Part shown: piece by piece, positions 41,754 through 51,245 of the stretch
Layout: each line of letters opens with the position of its first letter
How positions within the stretch are numbered: position 1 is the first letter of the stretch
Source: Algoriphagus oliviformis
GTDB lineage: Bacteria; Bacteroidota; Bacteroidia; Cytophagales; Cyclobacteriaceae
Assembly (NCBI RefSeq): GCF_017254915.1
Contig: NZ_JAFKCT010000006.1
Coordinates: 124,001-188,000, forward strand
Direction: 5' to 3'
Length of the DNA stretch: 64,000 nucleotides
Position numbers and translations under genes: made by a program
Notes under the pieces: model-generated
Told to the model about the DNA's origin: nothing
What the model saw: only the letters and a program-made list of their open reading frames with translations
The model's database searches: none

Positions 41754-42273
41754 GGCTTTCATTCCTTCACCCAGGTTACCGATGAAAGATAGCTCTGGGA
41801 TCCATCTAAATCCGCAAACCGTAAGGGTGAAAAACCACACTTCCTTTGGCCCATCTAGCAACAACTATAGTTGGGATAGGCGCGGTGGGCTGACGCAGCA
41901 GCGAGCCGGCGTCAGGCCTCGTGCGGTGGAAGCTTTGCTGCGTCTTGATTTTTTCGTTCTTTTTTATCAAGAAAAAAGAACAAAGAAAACATGTAAGCAA
42001 AAAGAACCTTGAAGCGAAATCCCACTGGTTGAGGCAAGATTTGACGACTCAAAAAAATTAGACCAAAACAAAAATCCCTTCTTGACCTAGCTTAACAAGC
42101 TAACCGTAGTCGCTCGGGATCCCGACCTTCCGTCTCCCTCTTCGCTGCCGCAAAGCCTAATTTCCCCTTGTGAGGGCCGCTCCAACCCCGCCTATCTAAA
42201 TTCACTTTGAATCGAGGCCTATTTCCCATAAATTCCTTAGCTACAACCAGATAACACATAAACCCTACCTACC
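41754..42273. repeat. Gap with a perfect hairpin repeat and no gene
   Basis: About 520 bases without a credible frame. At 41956-41981 GTTCTTTTTT and AAAAAAGAAC form a perfect 10-bp stem with a six-base loop ATCAAG. The surrounding TCTTGATTTTTTCGTTC and AACAAAGAAAAC belong to a repeat family I know as common in Bacteroidota. The hairpin could terminate transcription in either direction. The rest shows only ordinary GC-poor text. Confidence 0.5.
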
Positions 42274-43392
42274 ATGAAAAAGCCAGCAGTAATTTTTGGA
42301 GTATGTGCGCTGATCGCGGCACTCGCCGCCTTCACCTTTCGGGCGGAAGAGTCGCCCTACAAGCTGAAACTAGGCACCCCGGAGATCAAGTCCATCACCT
42401 CTCTGGCCTTTGGCCCGGACGGCATCCTGTTCATCGGGGACTCCAAAGGCGCCTCCGTCATAGCCCTGAATACCAAGGATGCGGCAAATGCGGAAATCCA
42501 ACCGGTCAATATCGAGGGAATTGACAAAAAACTCGCCGGCATGCTGGGAACCACAGCGGACAACCTCTCCATCCTGGACATCGCCGTCAATCCCATTTCC
42601 AAGAAAATCTACCTAGCCGCACAGTCTGGCGATGGCACGCCGGTGTTGCTCTGCATGGAGGGGGAAAATATCAAACCGGTAGCCCTCAAAGACGTGGAGT
42701 TTGACATCGTGGTGCTCAACAACTCCCCGGCCGAGGACGCCAAAGACGGAAGAGGAAGACCTCTCCGCGTTTCTTCGATTTCCGACTTGGGCTACGCCGA
42801 CGGGAAACTGCTCGTGAGCGGCCTGTCCAACCAGGAATTCAGCTCGACTTTCCGAAGTATTCCTTTTCCATTCACCGACAAGCAGGACTATGCCTCGCTG
42901 GAAATCTTCCATGCCGCCCACGGCCGATACGAGACCACCTCTCCCATCAAGACCTTCACCACCGCCGAGGTCAACGGCAAAGAATACCTGATCGCAAGCT
43001 ACACCTGTACGCCCTTGGTGCTTTTTCCCCTGGATGAACTGAAAGCCGGAACGCATGTCAAAGGAAGAACCATAGCCGAAATGGGCAGCGGCAACCAGCC
43101 TCTGGACTTGGTCAGCATGGAAAAAGACGGCAAGTCCTACCTTGTGATGTCCAACTCCAACCGCCCCGTTTTCCGGGTAAACTTTGACGACATCGAGAGC
43201 TTCGAGGGATCGCTCACCGAGCCTGTCACCGCCAACTTTGCGACAGACGGCGTGGACTTCGTCTCCATGCCCATGACCAACGTCCTGCAGCTGGACAAAA
43301 TGAACGACGACACCATGGTCATCCTACAGCGCAGATCCAACGGTTCGCTCGACCTGTGGACCACGGAAAAAGCCCAGCACTTGTTGAGATAA
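42274..43392 (+). CDS. Secreted beta-propeller-like protein of unknown function
   Basis: A 372-residue exported protein with signal peptide (VIFGVCALIAALAAFTF). Repeated strand motifs point to a six- or seven-bladed propeller: SLAFGPDGILFIGDSKGASV, LDIAVNPISKKIYLAAQS, ISDLGYADGKLLVSGLS, VNGKEYLIASYTCTPLVLF, KDGKSYLVMSNSNRPVF. No catalytic motif is obvious and I cannot name a family. Its stop overlaps the start of the next gene (TAATG), so the two are translated together. Confidence 0.72.
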   Translation: MKKPAVIFGVCALIAALAAFTFRAEESPYKLKLGTPEIKSITSLAFGPDGILFIGDSKGASVIALNTKDAANAEIQPVNIEGIDKKLAGMLGTTADNLSILDIAVNPISKKIYLAAQSGDGTPVLLCMEGENIKPVALKDVEFDIVVLNNSPAEDAKDGRGRPLRVSSISDLGYADGKLLVSGLSNQEFSSTFRSIPFPFTDKQDYASLEIFHAAHGRYETTSPIKTFTTAEVNGKEYLIASYTCTPLVLFPLDELKAGTHVKGRTIAEMGSGNQPLDLVSMEKDGKSYLVMSNSNRPVFRVNFDDIESFEGSLTEPVTANFATDGVDFVSMPMTNVLQLDKMNDDTMVILQRRSNGSLDLWTTEKAQHLLR

Positions 43393-44498
43393 TGGGTTTC
43401 AGGCACGTTCCGATCAGGTTGCTTCTAGCAAGCAGCCTGATTTTTTTTGGCTCTTGGCTGAGCTACTCCTGTTCCGGTAGCCCGCCGACAGAGATTTCCA
43501 TCCTTTGGGAGGAGGAAAAAGCCGTTGGGCTGATCCTGTCGGGAGACCTGGCAGAAAACCGGGAAATGGCGGATTTCACCTTTCATCTGGGAGGGGCAGA
43601 GAGTAGTCCGGCCATTCTCGGGGAGCTGAGTCTGGCCGACGAGGGCTACCTTTTCACCCCGCTGATCCCCTTCACCCGGGGACAGCGCTACGAGGTTCGT
43701 TACCAAGGCTTGACTATAGGCAGCGTCGTTGTCCCGAGCCTGTCGGCGGAAGAGGCCGGACTGGAGGTCTTGGCGATCTATCCAAGCCTAGGCCAGCTCC
43801 CGGAGAACCAGCTCAAGTTTTACATCCAATTTTCCAAACCCATGCGGGAAGGGCAATCCGGCGCCTGGGCGACGCTCCTGGACAGCAAAGGGGACACGGT
43901 AAAAGGCGCCTTCCTCGACTTGCAGCCCGAGCTCTGGAATGAAGACCAAACCCTCCTCACCCTGTGGCTGGACCCAGGCCGGATCAAGCGCGATCTCATC
44001 CCCAACCAAAAAATTGGCGCTCCGCTTCAGGAAGGACAGTCCTATCAGCTGGTTTTGTCCGAGGCTTGGCCGGGAAAAAACGGCGGGAATCTCCTCCGTC
44101 GCCACGTCAAGGACTTTGTGGCCAACGCCAGGGACAGCACTTCTCCCAAGCCCGATACCTGGAATTTGGATATCCCCAAAGCCGAAACCTTGGGATCGCT
44201 GACGATTGACTTCCGAGAGGCCTTGGACTACAGTCTACTCCAGGAGGTTTTTGCGATCAAAAGGCCGGAAGAAGCGCTTATCCCCGGAAATTGGACACTG
44301 GGACCGGAAGAAAAAAGCATCCGCTTCACGCCGGAAAAGCCCTGGCAAAAGGGCGTCCATCTCCTGGAAATCGAAAGCCGTTTGGAGGATCTCGCCGGCA
44401 ACAACCTCAATCGCCCTTTTGAAACCGACCTGCTCAACCCCGTTCGCACGGAAAAAGAAACGGAGCTGAAACAGCTGCATTTTGAGATCAAAGACTGA
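43392..44498 (+). CDS. Lipoprotein with Ig-like domains
   Basis: A 368-residue lipoprotein candidate: signal with lipobox around LSYSCSG. Two or three repeats have the style of bacterial Ig-like SbsA domains (QLKFYIQFSKPMREGQSGAW, LGSLTIDFREALDYSLLQEV, KSIRFTPEKPWQKGVHLLEI). No enzymatic motif is seen. It is the second gene of a pair with the propeller-like protein, to which it may serve as surface or inner-leaflet anchor; this is inferred from gene order. Confidence 0.7.
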   Translation: MGFRHVPIRLLLASSLIFFGSWLSYSCSGSPPTEISILWEEEKAVGLILSGDLAENREMADFTFHLGGAESSPAILGELSLADEGYLFTPLIPFTRGQRYEVRYQGLTIGSVVVPSLSAEEAGLEVLAIYPSLGQLPENQLKFYIQFSKPMREGQSGAWATLLDSKGDTVKGAFLDLQPELWNEDQTLLTLWLDPGRIKRDLIPNQKIGAPLQEGQSYQLVLSEAWPGKNGGNLLRRHVKDFVANARDSTSPKPDTWNLDIPKAETLGSLTIDFREALDYSLLQEVFAIKRPEEALIPGNWTLGPEEKSIRFTPEKPWQKGVHLLEIESRLEDLAGNNLNRPFETDLLNPVRTEKETELKQLHFEIKD

Positions 44499-44594
44499 GA
44501 AAGCTGGAGAAGCCCTACAGGATCTAGGTGACTAAAATCACTGCCATTGTCTGGAAAAATGGGCAGTTTGAGCTCAACCTAAACAAGCCCGACC

Positions 44595-45860
44595 GTGAAA
44601 AGCCATTTCCAGATCCTAATCATCGGCGGAGGAACCGCCGGCATCACCCTCGCCGCCCAGCTCAAGCTCAAGGATGCCTCGCTTGACATCGGCTTGATCG
44701 AACCCTCCGACAAGCACTACTACCAACCAGCCTGGACACTCGTAGGCGCAGGCACCTACGACTTCAAAGAAACGGAAAGAAACGAAGCGGATTACATTCC
44801 CAAAGATGTGTACTGGATACAGGACAAAGCCACCGGAATAGACCCCGAGCAAAACCAGGTGAGCACCGCCCAATCCGGCACTTTCACCTACGACTTCCTC
44901 ATTCCCGTGCCGGGTCTGGTGATGGCTCCCGAACTCCTCCCCGGTCTGCCCGAGGCGCTGGACAAGGGAGTGGTCTGCTCCAACTATACCGATCCCGAGC
45001 ACACTTGGAAAGTACTGCAAAACTTCAAAGGCGGCAACGCGGTTTTCACCCAACCCACCACCCCCATCAAATGCGGGGGAGCGCCCCAGAAAATCATGTA
45101 TTTGGCGGAGGATTACTTTCGAAAAAAAGGAATACGAGACCAAACCAATGTACTCTATGCGACGCCGGGCACGATCATCTTTGGCGTACCTGACTTTGCC
45201 AAGACCCTGAACAAGATCATCCACGATCGAAATATCCTCTTCAAGCCCTTTTATGCCCCGGAAAAAATCGATGCTGAAAAGCAGGAGATCACCTTCCGGT
45301 ATTCCAAGCCGGGAGAGAGCAATTGCACCATCATGGAGGGCAATCCCCTTGGTGAGGAGCTGATAGGCGCCATGGAAATCAAGGTACACTACGACATGCT
45401 GCATCTGGCACCTCCACAGACCGCCCCCAAGTTTATCCAGGAGTCCAAACTTTCGATTCAGGATGGTCCGGGAAAAGGCTGGATCGACGTGGACATCCAT
45501 ACCATGCAGCACAAGCGCTACCCCAACGTGTTCTCCCTGGGAGATGTGGCCCACCTTCCTACGGCCAAGACTGGCGCGGCTATCCGCAAGCAGGCTCCGG
45601 TCTTGGTGGAAAACATGCTCTCCATGATCAAAACCGGAAAAGTAGGCCAGGAATCCTACGAGGGCTACTCTTCCTGCCCTATCGTCACCAGATACGGCAG
45701 AATGCTCCTCGCCGAGTTTAAATACGACAATGTGCGGGACAGCGACCCACTGATCTCCAAATTTGTCGACACTACCAAAGAGCAATACAGCATGTGGCTA
45801 CTCAAAAAATACGGGCTTCCCTTCATGTATTGGAACCTGATGCTGCGTGGCAGAGCTTAA
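44595..45860 (+). CDS. Sulfide:quinone oxidoreductase-like flavoprotein
   Basis: A 421-residue FAD enzyme of the SQR family, type II (eukaryote-like). FAD fold: ILIIGGGTAGITLAAQL at the N-terminus. SDKHYYQPAWTLVGAG is the SQR signature. Two cysteines that would carry sulfur lie in TQPTTPIKCGGAPQK and in YEGYSSCPIVTRYG; GDVAHLPTAKTGAAIRKQAP binds FAD. It would pass electrons from sulfide to menaquinone, fitting the men genes of this window. The start codon is GTG. Confidence 0.9.
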   Translation: MKSHFQILIIGGGTAGITLAAQLKLKDASLDIGLIEPSDKHYYQPAWTLVGAGTYDFKETERNEADYIPKDVYWIQDKATGIDPEQNQVSTAQSGTFTYDFLIPVPGLVMAPELLPGLPEALDKGVVCSNYTDPEHTWKVLQNFKGGNAVFTQPTTPIKCGGAPQKIMYLAEDYFRKKGIRDQTNVLYATPGTIIFGVPDFAKTLNKIIHDRNILFKPFYAPEKIDAEKQEITFRYSKPGESNCTIMEGNPLGEELIGAMEIKVHYDMLHLAPPQTAPKFIQESKLSIQDGPGKGWIDVDIHTMQHKRYPNVFSLGDVAHLPTAKTGAAIRKQAPVLVENMLSMIKTGKVGQESYEGYSSCPIVTRYGRMLLAEFKYDNVRDSDPLISKFVDTTKEQYSMWLLKKYGLPFMYWNLMLRGRA

Positions 45861-45895
45861 CCGAGGAAAGCTGTTTTCAGAACAGCCCCAAACAA

Positions 45896-45930
45896 AAAAG
45901 AGCGGAATTTCTTCCGCTCTTCGTTTTTAT
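45896..45930. terminator. Bidirectional terminator between SQR and ffh
   Basis: AAGAGCGGAA and TTCCGCTCTT form a perfect 10-bp stem with loop TTTC, A-run on the left and CGTTTTT on the right. It serves both convergent genes. Confidence 0.88.
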
Positions 45931-47267
45931 CTTTTTCCCATTCCTGGAGGCATCATTCGGCTCATCGCCTGCTTGGCACCGCCCATCTTGTTCATCTGCT
46001 TCATGAGCTTTCTCATGTCGTCAAACTGCTTCATGAGATTGTTCACCTCCGTGATGGATCTACCCGATCCGTCAGCAATGCGCTTTCTTCTTCTTCCGTC
46101 GATGATATCCGGCTGCTGACGCTCTTTCGGAGTCATGCTTCGGATGATCGCCTCGATTGGTTTGAAGCTGTCGTCGTCGATATCCAGGCCTTTCATCGCC
46201 TTGCCCATGCCTGGGATCATACCGATCAGATCCTTGATGTTGCCCATCTTTTTGACCTGATCCAGCTGGGAAAGAAAGTCGTCAAAGTTGAAGTTGTTCT
46301 GACGGATCTTGGCGTTGATTCGCTTGGCCTCGTCCTCGTCAAAGGACTGCTGGGCGCGCTCCACGAGGGAGATGACGTCACCCATACCGAGGATTCGCTG
46401 AGCCATACGATCCGGGTGGAAAATGTCCAGATTTTCCATCTTCTCCCCGGTGGAGATGAATTTGATCGGCTTGTTGACTACGTGGCGAATAGAAATCGCA
46501 GCACCACCCCGGGTGTCACCGTCCAACTTGGTCAGGACGACACCGTCAAAATTCAGCCGCTCGTCGAAAGTCCTTGCGGTGTTCACCGCATCCTGACCGG
46601 TCATGGAGTCCACCACGAAGAGCGTTTCGGAAGGATTGAGGGCTTTTTTCAGCTCCTCGATCTCGGCCATCATCTGCTCGTCCACGGCCAAGCGACCCGC
46701 GGTATCGACCACGACGGTCTTTTTGCCGGTCTTTTTCGCATAAGCAATCGCGTTGTTGGCGATCTGGAGCGCGTTTTTGTTTTCCGGCTCGGCATAGACC
46801 TCCACGCCGATTTGCTCGCCCAATACCTTCAGCTGGTCAATCGCCGCCGGACGGTAGATATCGCAGGCCACGAGCAGGACTTGGCGTCCCTGCTTCTTGA
46901 GCAAGCTACCCAGTTTACCGGTGAAGGTCGTCTTACCCGAACCCTGCAAACCCGAGATCAGGATCACGGCCGGATCGCCGCTAAGCTTGATGTCCACCTT
47001 GGAACCGCCCATGAGCTTGGTGAGCTCCTCTTGGGTGATCTTGACGAGGAGTTGGCCGGGGGAAACGGAGATCAACACGTCGCGGCCCATGGCCTCGTCC
47101 TTGATCTTGTCGGTGACTTCCTTGGCTACTTTATAGTTGACGTCGGCATCGATCAGCGCACGTCTGATTTCCTTGACGGTGGATGCTACGTTGATTTCGG
47201 TGATTTTGCCGGTTCCCTTGAGGGTTTTGAAAGCCCGGTCCAGCTTCAAACTTAAATTGTCAAACAT
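45927..47267 (-). CDS. ffh: Signal recognition particle protein
   Basis: The 446-residue GTPase of the signal recognition particle, which binds signal peptides and 4.5S RNA and delivers ribosomes to FtsY. An NG domain carries GLQGSGKTTFTGKLG (G1), VVVDTAGRLA (G3) and VLTKLDGDTRGGAA (G4). A methionine-rich M domain follows (FLSQLDQVKKMGNIKDLIGM, GRSITEVNNLMKQFDDMRKL, KMGGAKQAMSRMMPPG). All regions are present and the length is normal. It is monocistronic here. Confidence 0.97.
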   Translation of the reverse strand: MFDNLSLKLDRAFKTLKGTGKITEINVASTVKEIRRALIDADVNYKVAKEVTDKIKDEAMGRDVLISVSPGQLLVKITQEELTKLMGGSKVDIKLSGDPAVILISGLQGSGKTTFTGKLGSLLKKQGRQVLLVACDIYRPAAIDQLKVLGEQIGVEVYAEPENKNALQIANNAIAYAKKTGKKTVVVDTAGRLAVDEQMMAEIEELKKALNPSETLFVVDSMTGQDAVNTARTFDERLNFDGVVLTKLDGDTRGGAAISIRHVVNKPIKFISTGEKMENLDIFHPDRMAQRILGMGDVISLVERAQQSFDEDEAKRINAKIRQNNFNFDDFLSQLDQVKKMGNIKDLIGMIPGMGKAMKGLDIDDDSFKPIEAIIRSMTPKERQQPDIIDGRRRKRIADGSGRSITEVNNLMKQFDDMRKLMKQMNKMGGAKQAMSRMMPPGMGKR

Positions 47268-48099
47268 TCGGCTCTGCGTCTACTTTGCTGCAAAAGTAAT
47301 GATTTTGGGGGTTTGGAGAGAAATAAAAGCAGGGAAGTTTGGAGGCTGGAAGTCGGAAGGTTTGGGAGTGGGAAGGTGAGGAGTTTCACCCTGAGCGCTT
47401 GCCTGCCGGTAGGAAGGAAGTCGAAGGGTCGAAGCGTAGGAGGCAGGAAGTTTGGAGGCAGGGATGCCCGATGACCGATGACCGATGTCGGATGTTTCGG
47501 TCGCGACGAGCCGTGGTTCCTCGGGATTTGCAATCCCGAGGTTGTTAACGCAGGATTTGCAATCCGATTTCACTGCCCGGATCACAGATCCTACGCTAGG
47601 ACTTCGGAATTACAAATTCCGAAGAGCGGAATTTTCATCCCGAGGGGATGGTATATTTATAGAAAACATCTAGCAAAGCACATTCGACCCCGAAGGGGTC
47701 GTACCTACCCTCCACCTGCCGATGCTATAAACATACCCATTCTGGGTCGGATTGTTGGATATCGTACCCTGCCTACCGCAGTCCCTTGCAACTTACATCG
47801 CGTCATTCTACCCAGCTTTCGTGCCTAGCGGCACGGCTGCCAGCCAGCGACCGCTCTCCAGCCCCAGCGGGGCGACAGCTCGGTAGATTCAATATCCATC
47901 ACGCTCTCCCGAGTCCCGTAGGGACGATACCCCCACGACTCACTGCTTACAACTTACGTCTTACCGACTGAACAATATTCGACCCTGAGCGGCTCCCGAC
48001 TTCCCACTTCCCGACCTCCCACCTCCAAACTTCCCCTCCTCTCCGCCCATCCTTTCCCCCGAAATACCTATTTTGCAGGCAAATTTTCGAACCCGCTTC
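47268..48099. repeat. Palindrome- and repeat-rich gap between ffh and the YfhO gene
   Basis: About 830 bases without a gene. Perfect 10-bp hairpins: CCTCGGGATT/AATCCCGAGG (47519-47541) and CTTCGGAATT/AATTCCGAAG (47602-47624). A 7-bp one, CGACCCC/GGGGTCG, is at 47685-47701. Other repeat words are TTCACCCTGAGCG (47385), GAAGTCGAAGGGTCG, CCAGCCCCAGCGGGGCGAC, and purine-rich GGAAGTCGGAAGG. These are several families of dispersed repeats nested together; similar palindromes around ATATTTATAGAAAA are common in Bacteroidota. I see no ncRNA structure. Confidence 0.75.
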
Positions 48100-50514
48100 A
48101 TGAAGCTCAATTTTCAGAAAGACCTCCTGCCCCACCTGCTGGGCGTCCTGCTTTTCTACCTCATCGTCGTGCTGTATTTCTCGCCCATGGTCTTCGACGG
48201 CAAAATCATCTTCCAGGGCGACATCCTCCAGTGGGAGGGTTCGGCCAAGGCCGTCCTCGACTACCGCGAACAAACCGGCGAACAGGCGCTCTGGACCAAC
48301 AGCATGTTTGGCGGCATGCCTTCCTACTTCGTCAGTTTGGAGTTTCCGGGCGACCTGACCAACGGCCTGATCAAAGTCTTGACCTTGGGACTTCCCCACC
48401 CGATCAGCGGGCTGTTTTTTGGGATGGTGGGCATGTATATTTTGTTGCTTAGCTTCAAAGTAAGGCCCATTTTCTCCGTCGCCGGAGCGATAGCCTTTTC
48501 CTTCAATACCTACAACCTGCTCTCCCTGGAGGCCGGTCACAACGCCAAAATCTGGGCGGTTTGCCTCATTCCCTTGATCCTGGCCGGTATCCACCTCGCC
48601 TTTGAGCGGAAAAGGATCCTCGGTGCGGCGCTGCTGGCCTTGGGCCTTTTGCTCCAGCTGAAGTTTAACCACCTCCAGATCACCTACTACACGCTGATCA
48701 TCTCGGTAGTCTATGTGGGGGTACGTCTGGTCTTTGACTGGAAAAAAGAAGGGCTCCCCAGCCTCTCCAAGTCGCTGGGCTTCCTGGTGATCGGGGCGCT
48801 TCTGGCCGTGGGCGGCAATATCGGCCGACTCGCGACGGCGTTGGAATACAGCCCCTACTCCACGCGAGGCAAGGCTACGCTGGAGACCGAGTCGGCAGGT
48901 TTGGACAGAGACTATGCCTTTGGCTGGTCCAACGGCATCCTGGAAACACTCACCCTCCTGGTGCCCGACTTTTACGGCGGGGGCAGCAGCACTCCCCTTC
49001 CGAAGCATTCTGAATCCGAAAAAGCCCTCCGAGCCCAAGGAATCGACGCAGCACAAGTCAATGGCTTCGTGCAGGGCGCGCCTACCTACTGGGGCGACCA
49101 GCCCTTCACCGGGGGACCGATCTACGGGGGAGTTATTCTGGTCTTTCTGGCCGTGTTGGGGATCTGGGCTGCGCCAAAGGAAAGCCTGATCACCTTTAGC
49201 ACCATCATCGTCCTCTCCCTGATGCTGAGCTGGGGCAAAAACCTCGCTTGGTTCAATTATGCATTGTTTGATATCCTCCCGGGCTACAACAAGTTTCGCG
49301 CAGTATCCATGGCCCTGGGCATGACGCTCTTTGCCATCCCGGTTTTGGGAATGATCTCCTTGGAGAGACTGGCGAAAAAAGGCGAGCTCAAGCCGCTCCT
49401 CTACGCAGGAGGCATCGTGGGCGGATTGACGCTGATCTTGGCGGTGGCTTCTGGCGCTTTCTTCCGTTTTGAGGGCGCTGGCGATGCCAACCTGCCCGAC
49501 TGGCTGGTGACTGCTTTGAAAGCCGACCGGAAAGCCATGCTTTCGGCCTCAGCCTGGAAGAGCTTCGCCTTTGTGGCGGTGGCGGCAGGCTTGGTGTATT
49601 TCTACCTGAAGGGAAAAATCTCCGACCTCGTCCTCGGCACGGCTTTGATCGCCCTGATCACACTCGATGTCTGGACGATCAACCGCCGCTACCTCAACGG
49701 GGATTCCTTTCAGGGAAATCCATCCCGCCAGTTTTTCGCAGAGACTCCTGCGGAACAGTCCCTCGCTGCAGACCAGAGCTACTTCCGGGTGCTGCCGCTC
49801 ACCGAAGGCCTGACCTCGGGAGCCCGCACCAGCTATCGCTTCAACAGCCTCGGAGGCTACCATGGCGCCAAGCTTCGCCGCTACCAGGATTTGGTGGAAA
49901 ACAGCCTGCAACCCGAGCTGGAGGCCTTTGTCGCCAAAGCCCAAGAGGGTACTTTCGACTGGGAAAACGCGGGCGTGATGAACATGCTCAACACCAAATA
50001 CCTCATCGCGGGATCTGAAGCCAATGCGGTCTTTGAAAACCCCGAAGCAAACGGCCCGGCTTGGGTACCTTCCGAGCTCATCCCCGTGGAGTCCAACAAG
50101 GAAGAAATCCAGCTCCTCGGCGAGCTGAATACCAAGACCCAAGCCACGGTCAATGCTCCGGAGTTTGGAGCGGTCTCTGCCGGAGCGGGACAGGTCACAC
50201 TGACGTCCCAGTCTCCCAACGAGCTCAAGTACCAGGCGTCCATGACCAAGGGCGGATTGGCAGTCTTCTCGGAGATCCACTATCCCGTGGGCTGGACAGC
50301 CACCATCGACGGACAGGAGGCTCCCATCCTCCGCGTAGACTACCTGCTGCGTGGATTGGAAATTCCTGCGGGAGATCATGAAGTAGTCTTTACCTTTGCG
50401 CCGTCCAGCTACTACGCGACCAAGACGCCGACGGTCATTTTCCAATACCTTATCCTGCTGACGCTGGTGGCTGGAGTTTACCTCACTTACAAAGAATCCC
50501 ATGCAAGCGCCTAA
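48100..50514 (+). CDS. YfhO-like polytopic membrane protein
   Basis: An 804-residue protein with some 13 membrane helices, resembling YfhO/GT-C type membrane proteins, which act as glycosyltransferases or flippase-associated proteins on polyprenyl-linked sugars. Early acidic residues (KIIFQGDILQWEGS) and LWTNSMFGGMPSYF are family-like, and the C-terminal soluble domain has YPVGWTATIDGQEAPILRVD and LEIPAGDHEVVFTF blocks. ATG 48100 is preferred; TTG at 48073 would add nine residues. The next gene begins 14 bases inside its 3' end. Confidence 0.88.
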   Translation: MKLNFQKDLLPHLLGVLLFYLIVVLYFSPMVFDGKIIFQGDILQWEGSAKAVLDYREQTGEQALWTNSMFGGMPSYFVSLEFPGDLTNGLIKVLTLGLPHPISGLFFGMVGMYILLLSFKVRPIFSVAGAIAFSFNTYNLLSLEAGHNAKIWAVCLIPLILAGIHLAFERKRILGAALLALGLLLQLKFNHLQITYYTLIISVVYVGVRLVFDWKKEGLPSLSKSLGFLVIGALLAVGGNIGRLATALEYSPYSTRGKATLETESAGLDRDYAFGWSNGILETLTLLVPDFYGGGSSTPLPKHSESEKALRAQGIDAAQVNGFVQGAPTYWGDQPFTGGPIYGGVILVFLAVLGIWAAPKESLITFSTIIVLSLMLSWGKNLAWFNYALFDILPGYNKFRAVSMALGMTLFAIPVLGMISLERLAKKGELKPLLYAGGIVGGLTLILAVASGAFFRFEGAGDANLPDWLVTALKADRKAMLSASAWKSFAFVAVAAGLVYFYLKGKISDLVLGTALIALITLDVWTINRRYLNGDSFQGNPSRQFFAETPAEQSLAADQSYFRVLPLTEGLTSGARTSYRFNSLGGYHGAKLRRYQDLVENSLQPELEAFVAKAQEGTFDWENAGVMNMLNTKYLIAGSEANAVFENPEANGPAWVPSELIPVESNKEEIQLLGELNTKTQATVNAPEFGAVSAGAGQVTLTSQSPNELKYQASMTKGGLAVFSEIHYPVGWTATIDGQEAPILRVDYLLRGLEIPAGDHEVVFTFAPSSYYATKTPTVIFQYLILLTLVAGVYLTYKESHASA

Positions 50515-51232
50515 GGAAGAGCAGAAAGAGCAAGTTGTCAGCTTCTACGACCAATTTGCGGAGAAGCAGCAGAAAACCGGGATCAACTCCCGCCACCTCA
50601 GCATTCTGGACAAAGTGACTCAGGCAGGTCTCAAGCCTGACCACAGCATCCTGGAGATAGGCTGCGGCATAGGAACCGTTTCACACCTTCTCGCTACCCA
50701 AGTTCCAAATGGAGAGGTTTTGGCAGTGGACATTTCCCCGGAAAGTATAGAAAAAGCCAAAGTCCTCTGGAAGTCGCAAACCAACCTGGCTTTCGAAGTT
50801 TCGGACATGTCGGACTTTGACAAAAAGGGAAAAACCTTCGACTTCTTTGTCTTTCCAGACGTGCTGGAGCACATTCCCGTGGACCAGCATTTCCGGCTTT
50901 TCCAAAATATCCAAAAGCATTCCCATGCCGATTCGGTGATCTTTATCCACATTCCGGCGCCGAGGTACCTCCAGTGGATGATCGACAACGAGCCCGAAAA
51001 ACTCCAGGTGATCGACCAGCCCCTAGACTCGGGAGACCTGATCAAAAACATCACCGCCAATGGCTTTTATCTCGAAAAGATGGAAACCTACCCTCTTTTC
51101 TACGATGAAAAGGACTACCAATATTTTGTCTTTCGCGCAGCAAAACCGCTCCACAGCTCCACGCCCCGCAGCAAATGGACTGTGCTAAAAGAGCGCCTAC
51201 GCATTCGCCTGAAATACGGCCTAACCAAATAA
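50501..51232 (+). CDS. SAM-dependent methyltransferase
   Basis: A 243-residue class I methyltransferase. The AdoMet-binding glycine-rich motif is SILEIGCGIGTVSHLLA (about residues 46-62), acidic VLAVDISPESIEKAKV follows and FVFPDVLEHIPVDQH is motif II-like. The C-terminal 70 residues include a basic patch (RSKWTVLKERLRIRLKYG), perhaps membrane-related. It overlaps the YfhO-like gene and so is probably co-expressed, which suggests modification of a cell-surface lipid or sugar; that is inference. Confidence 0.9.
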   Translation: MQAPKEEQKEQVVSFYDQFAEKQQKTGINSRHLSILDKVTQAGLKPDHSILEIGCGIGTVSHLLATQVPNGEVLAVDISPESIEKAKVLWKSQTNLAFEVSDMSDFDKKGKTFDFFVFPDVLEHIPVDQHFRLFQNIQKHSHADSVIFIHIPAPRYLQWMIDNEPEKLQVIDQPLDSGDLIKNITANGFYLEKMETYPLFYDEKDYQYFVFRAAKPLHSSTPRSKWTVLKERLRIRLKYGLTK

Positions 51233-51245
51233 AATCTAAGACCCC

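Noticed and set aside
44616..45785. Long minus-strand open frame (389 codons) opposite the SQR gene
   Set aside because: Antisense shadow; the plus strand carries FAD and cysteine motifs.
46416..47255. Plus-strand frame opposite ffh
   Set aside because: Shadow of Ffh, whose GTPase motifs are unmistakable on the minus strand.
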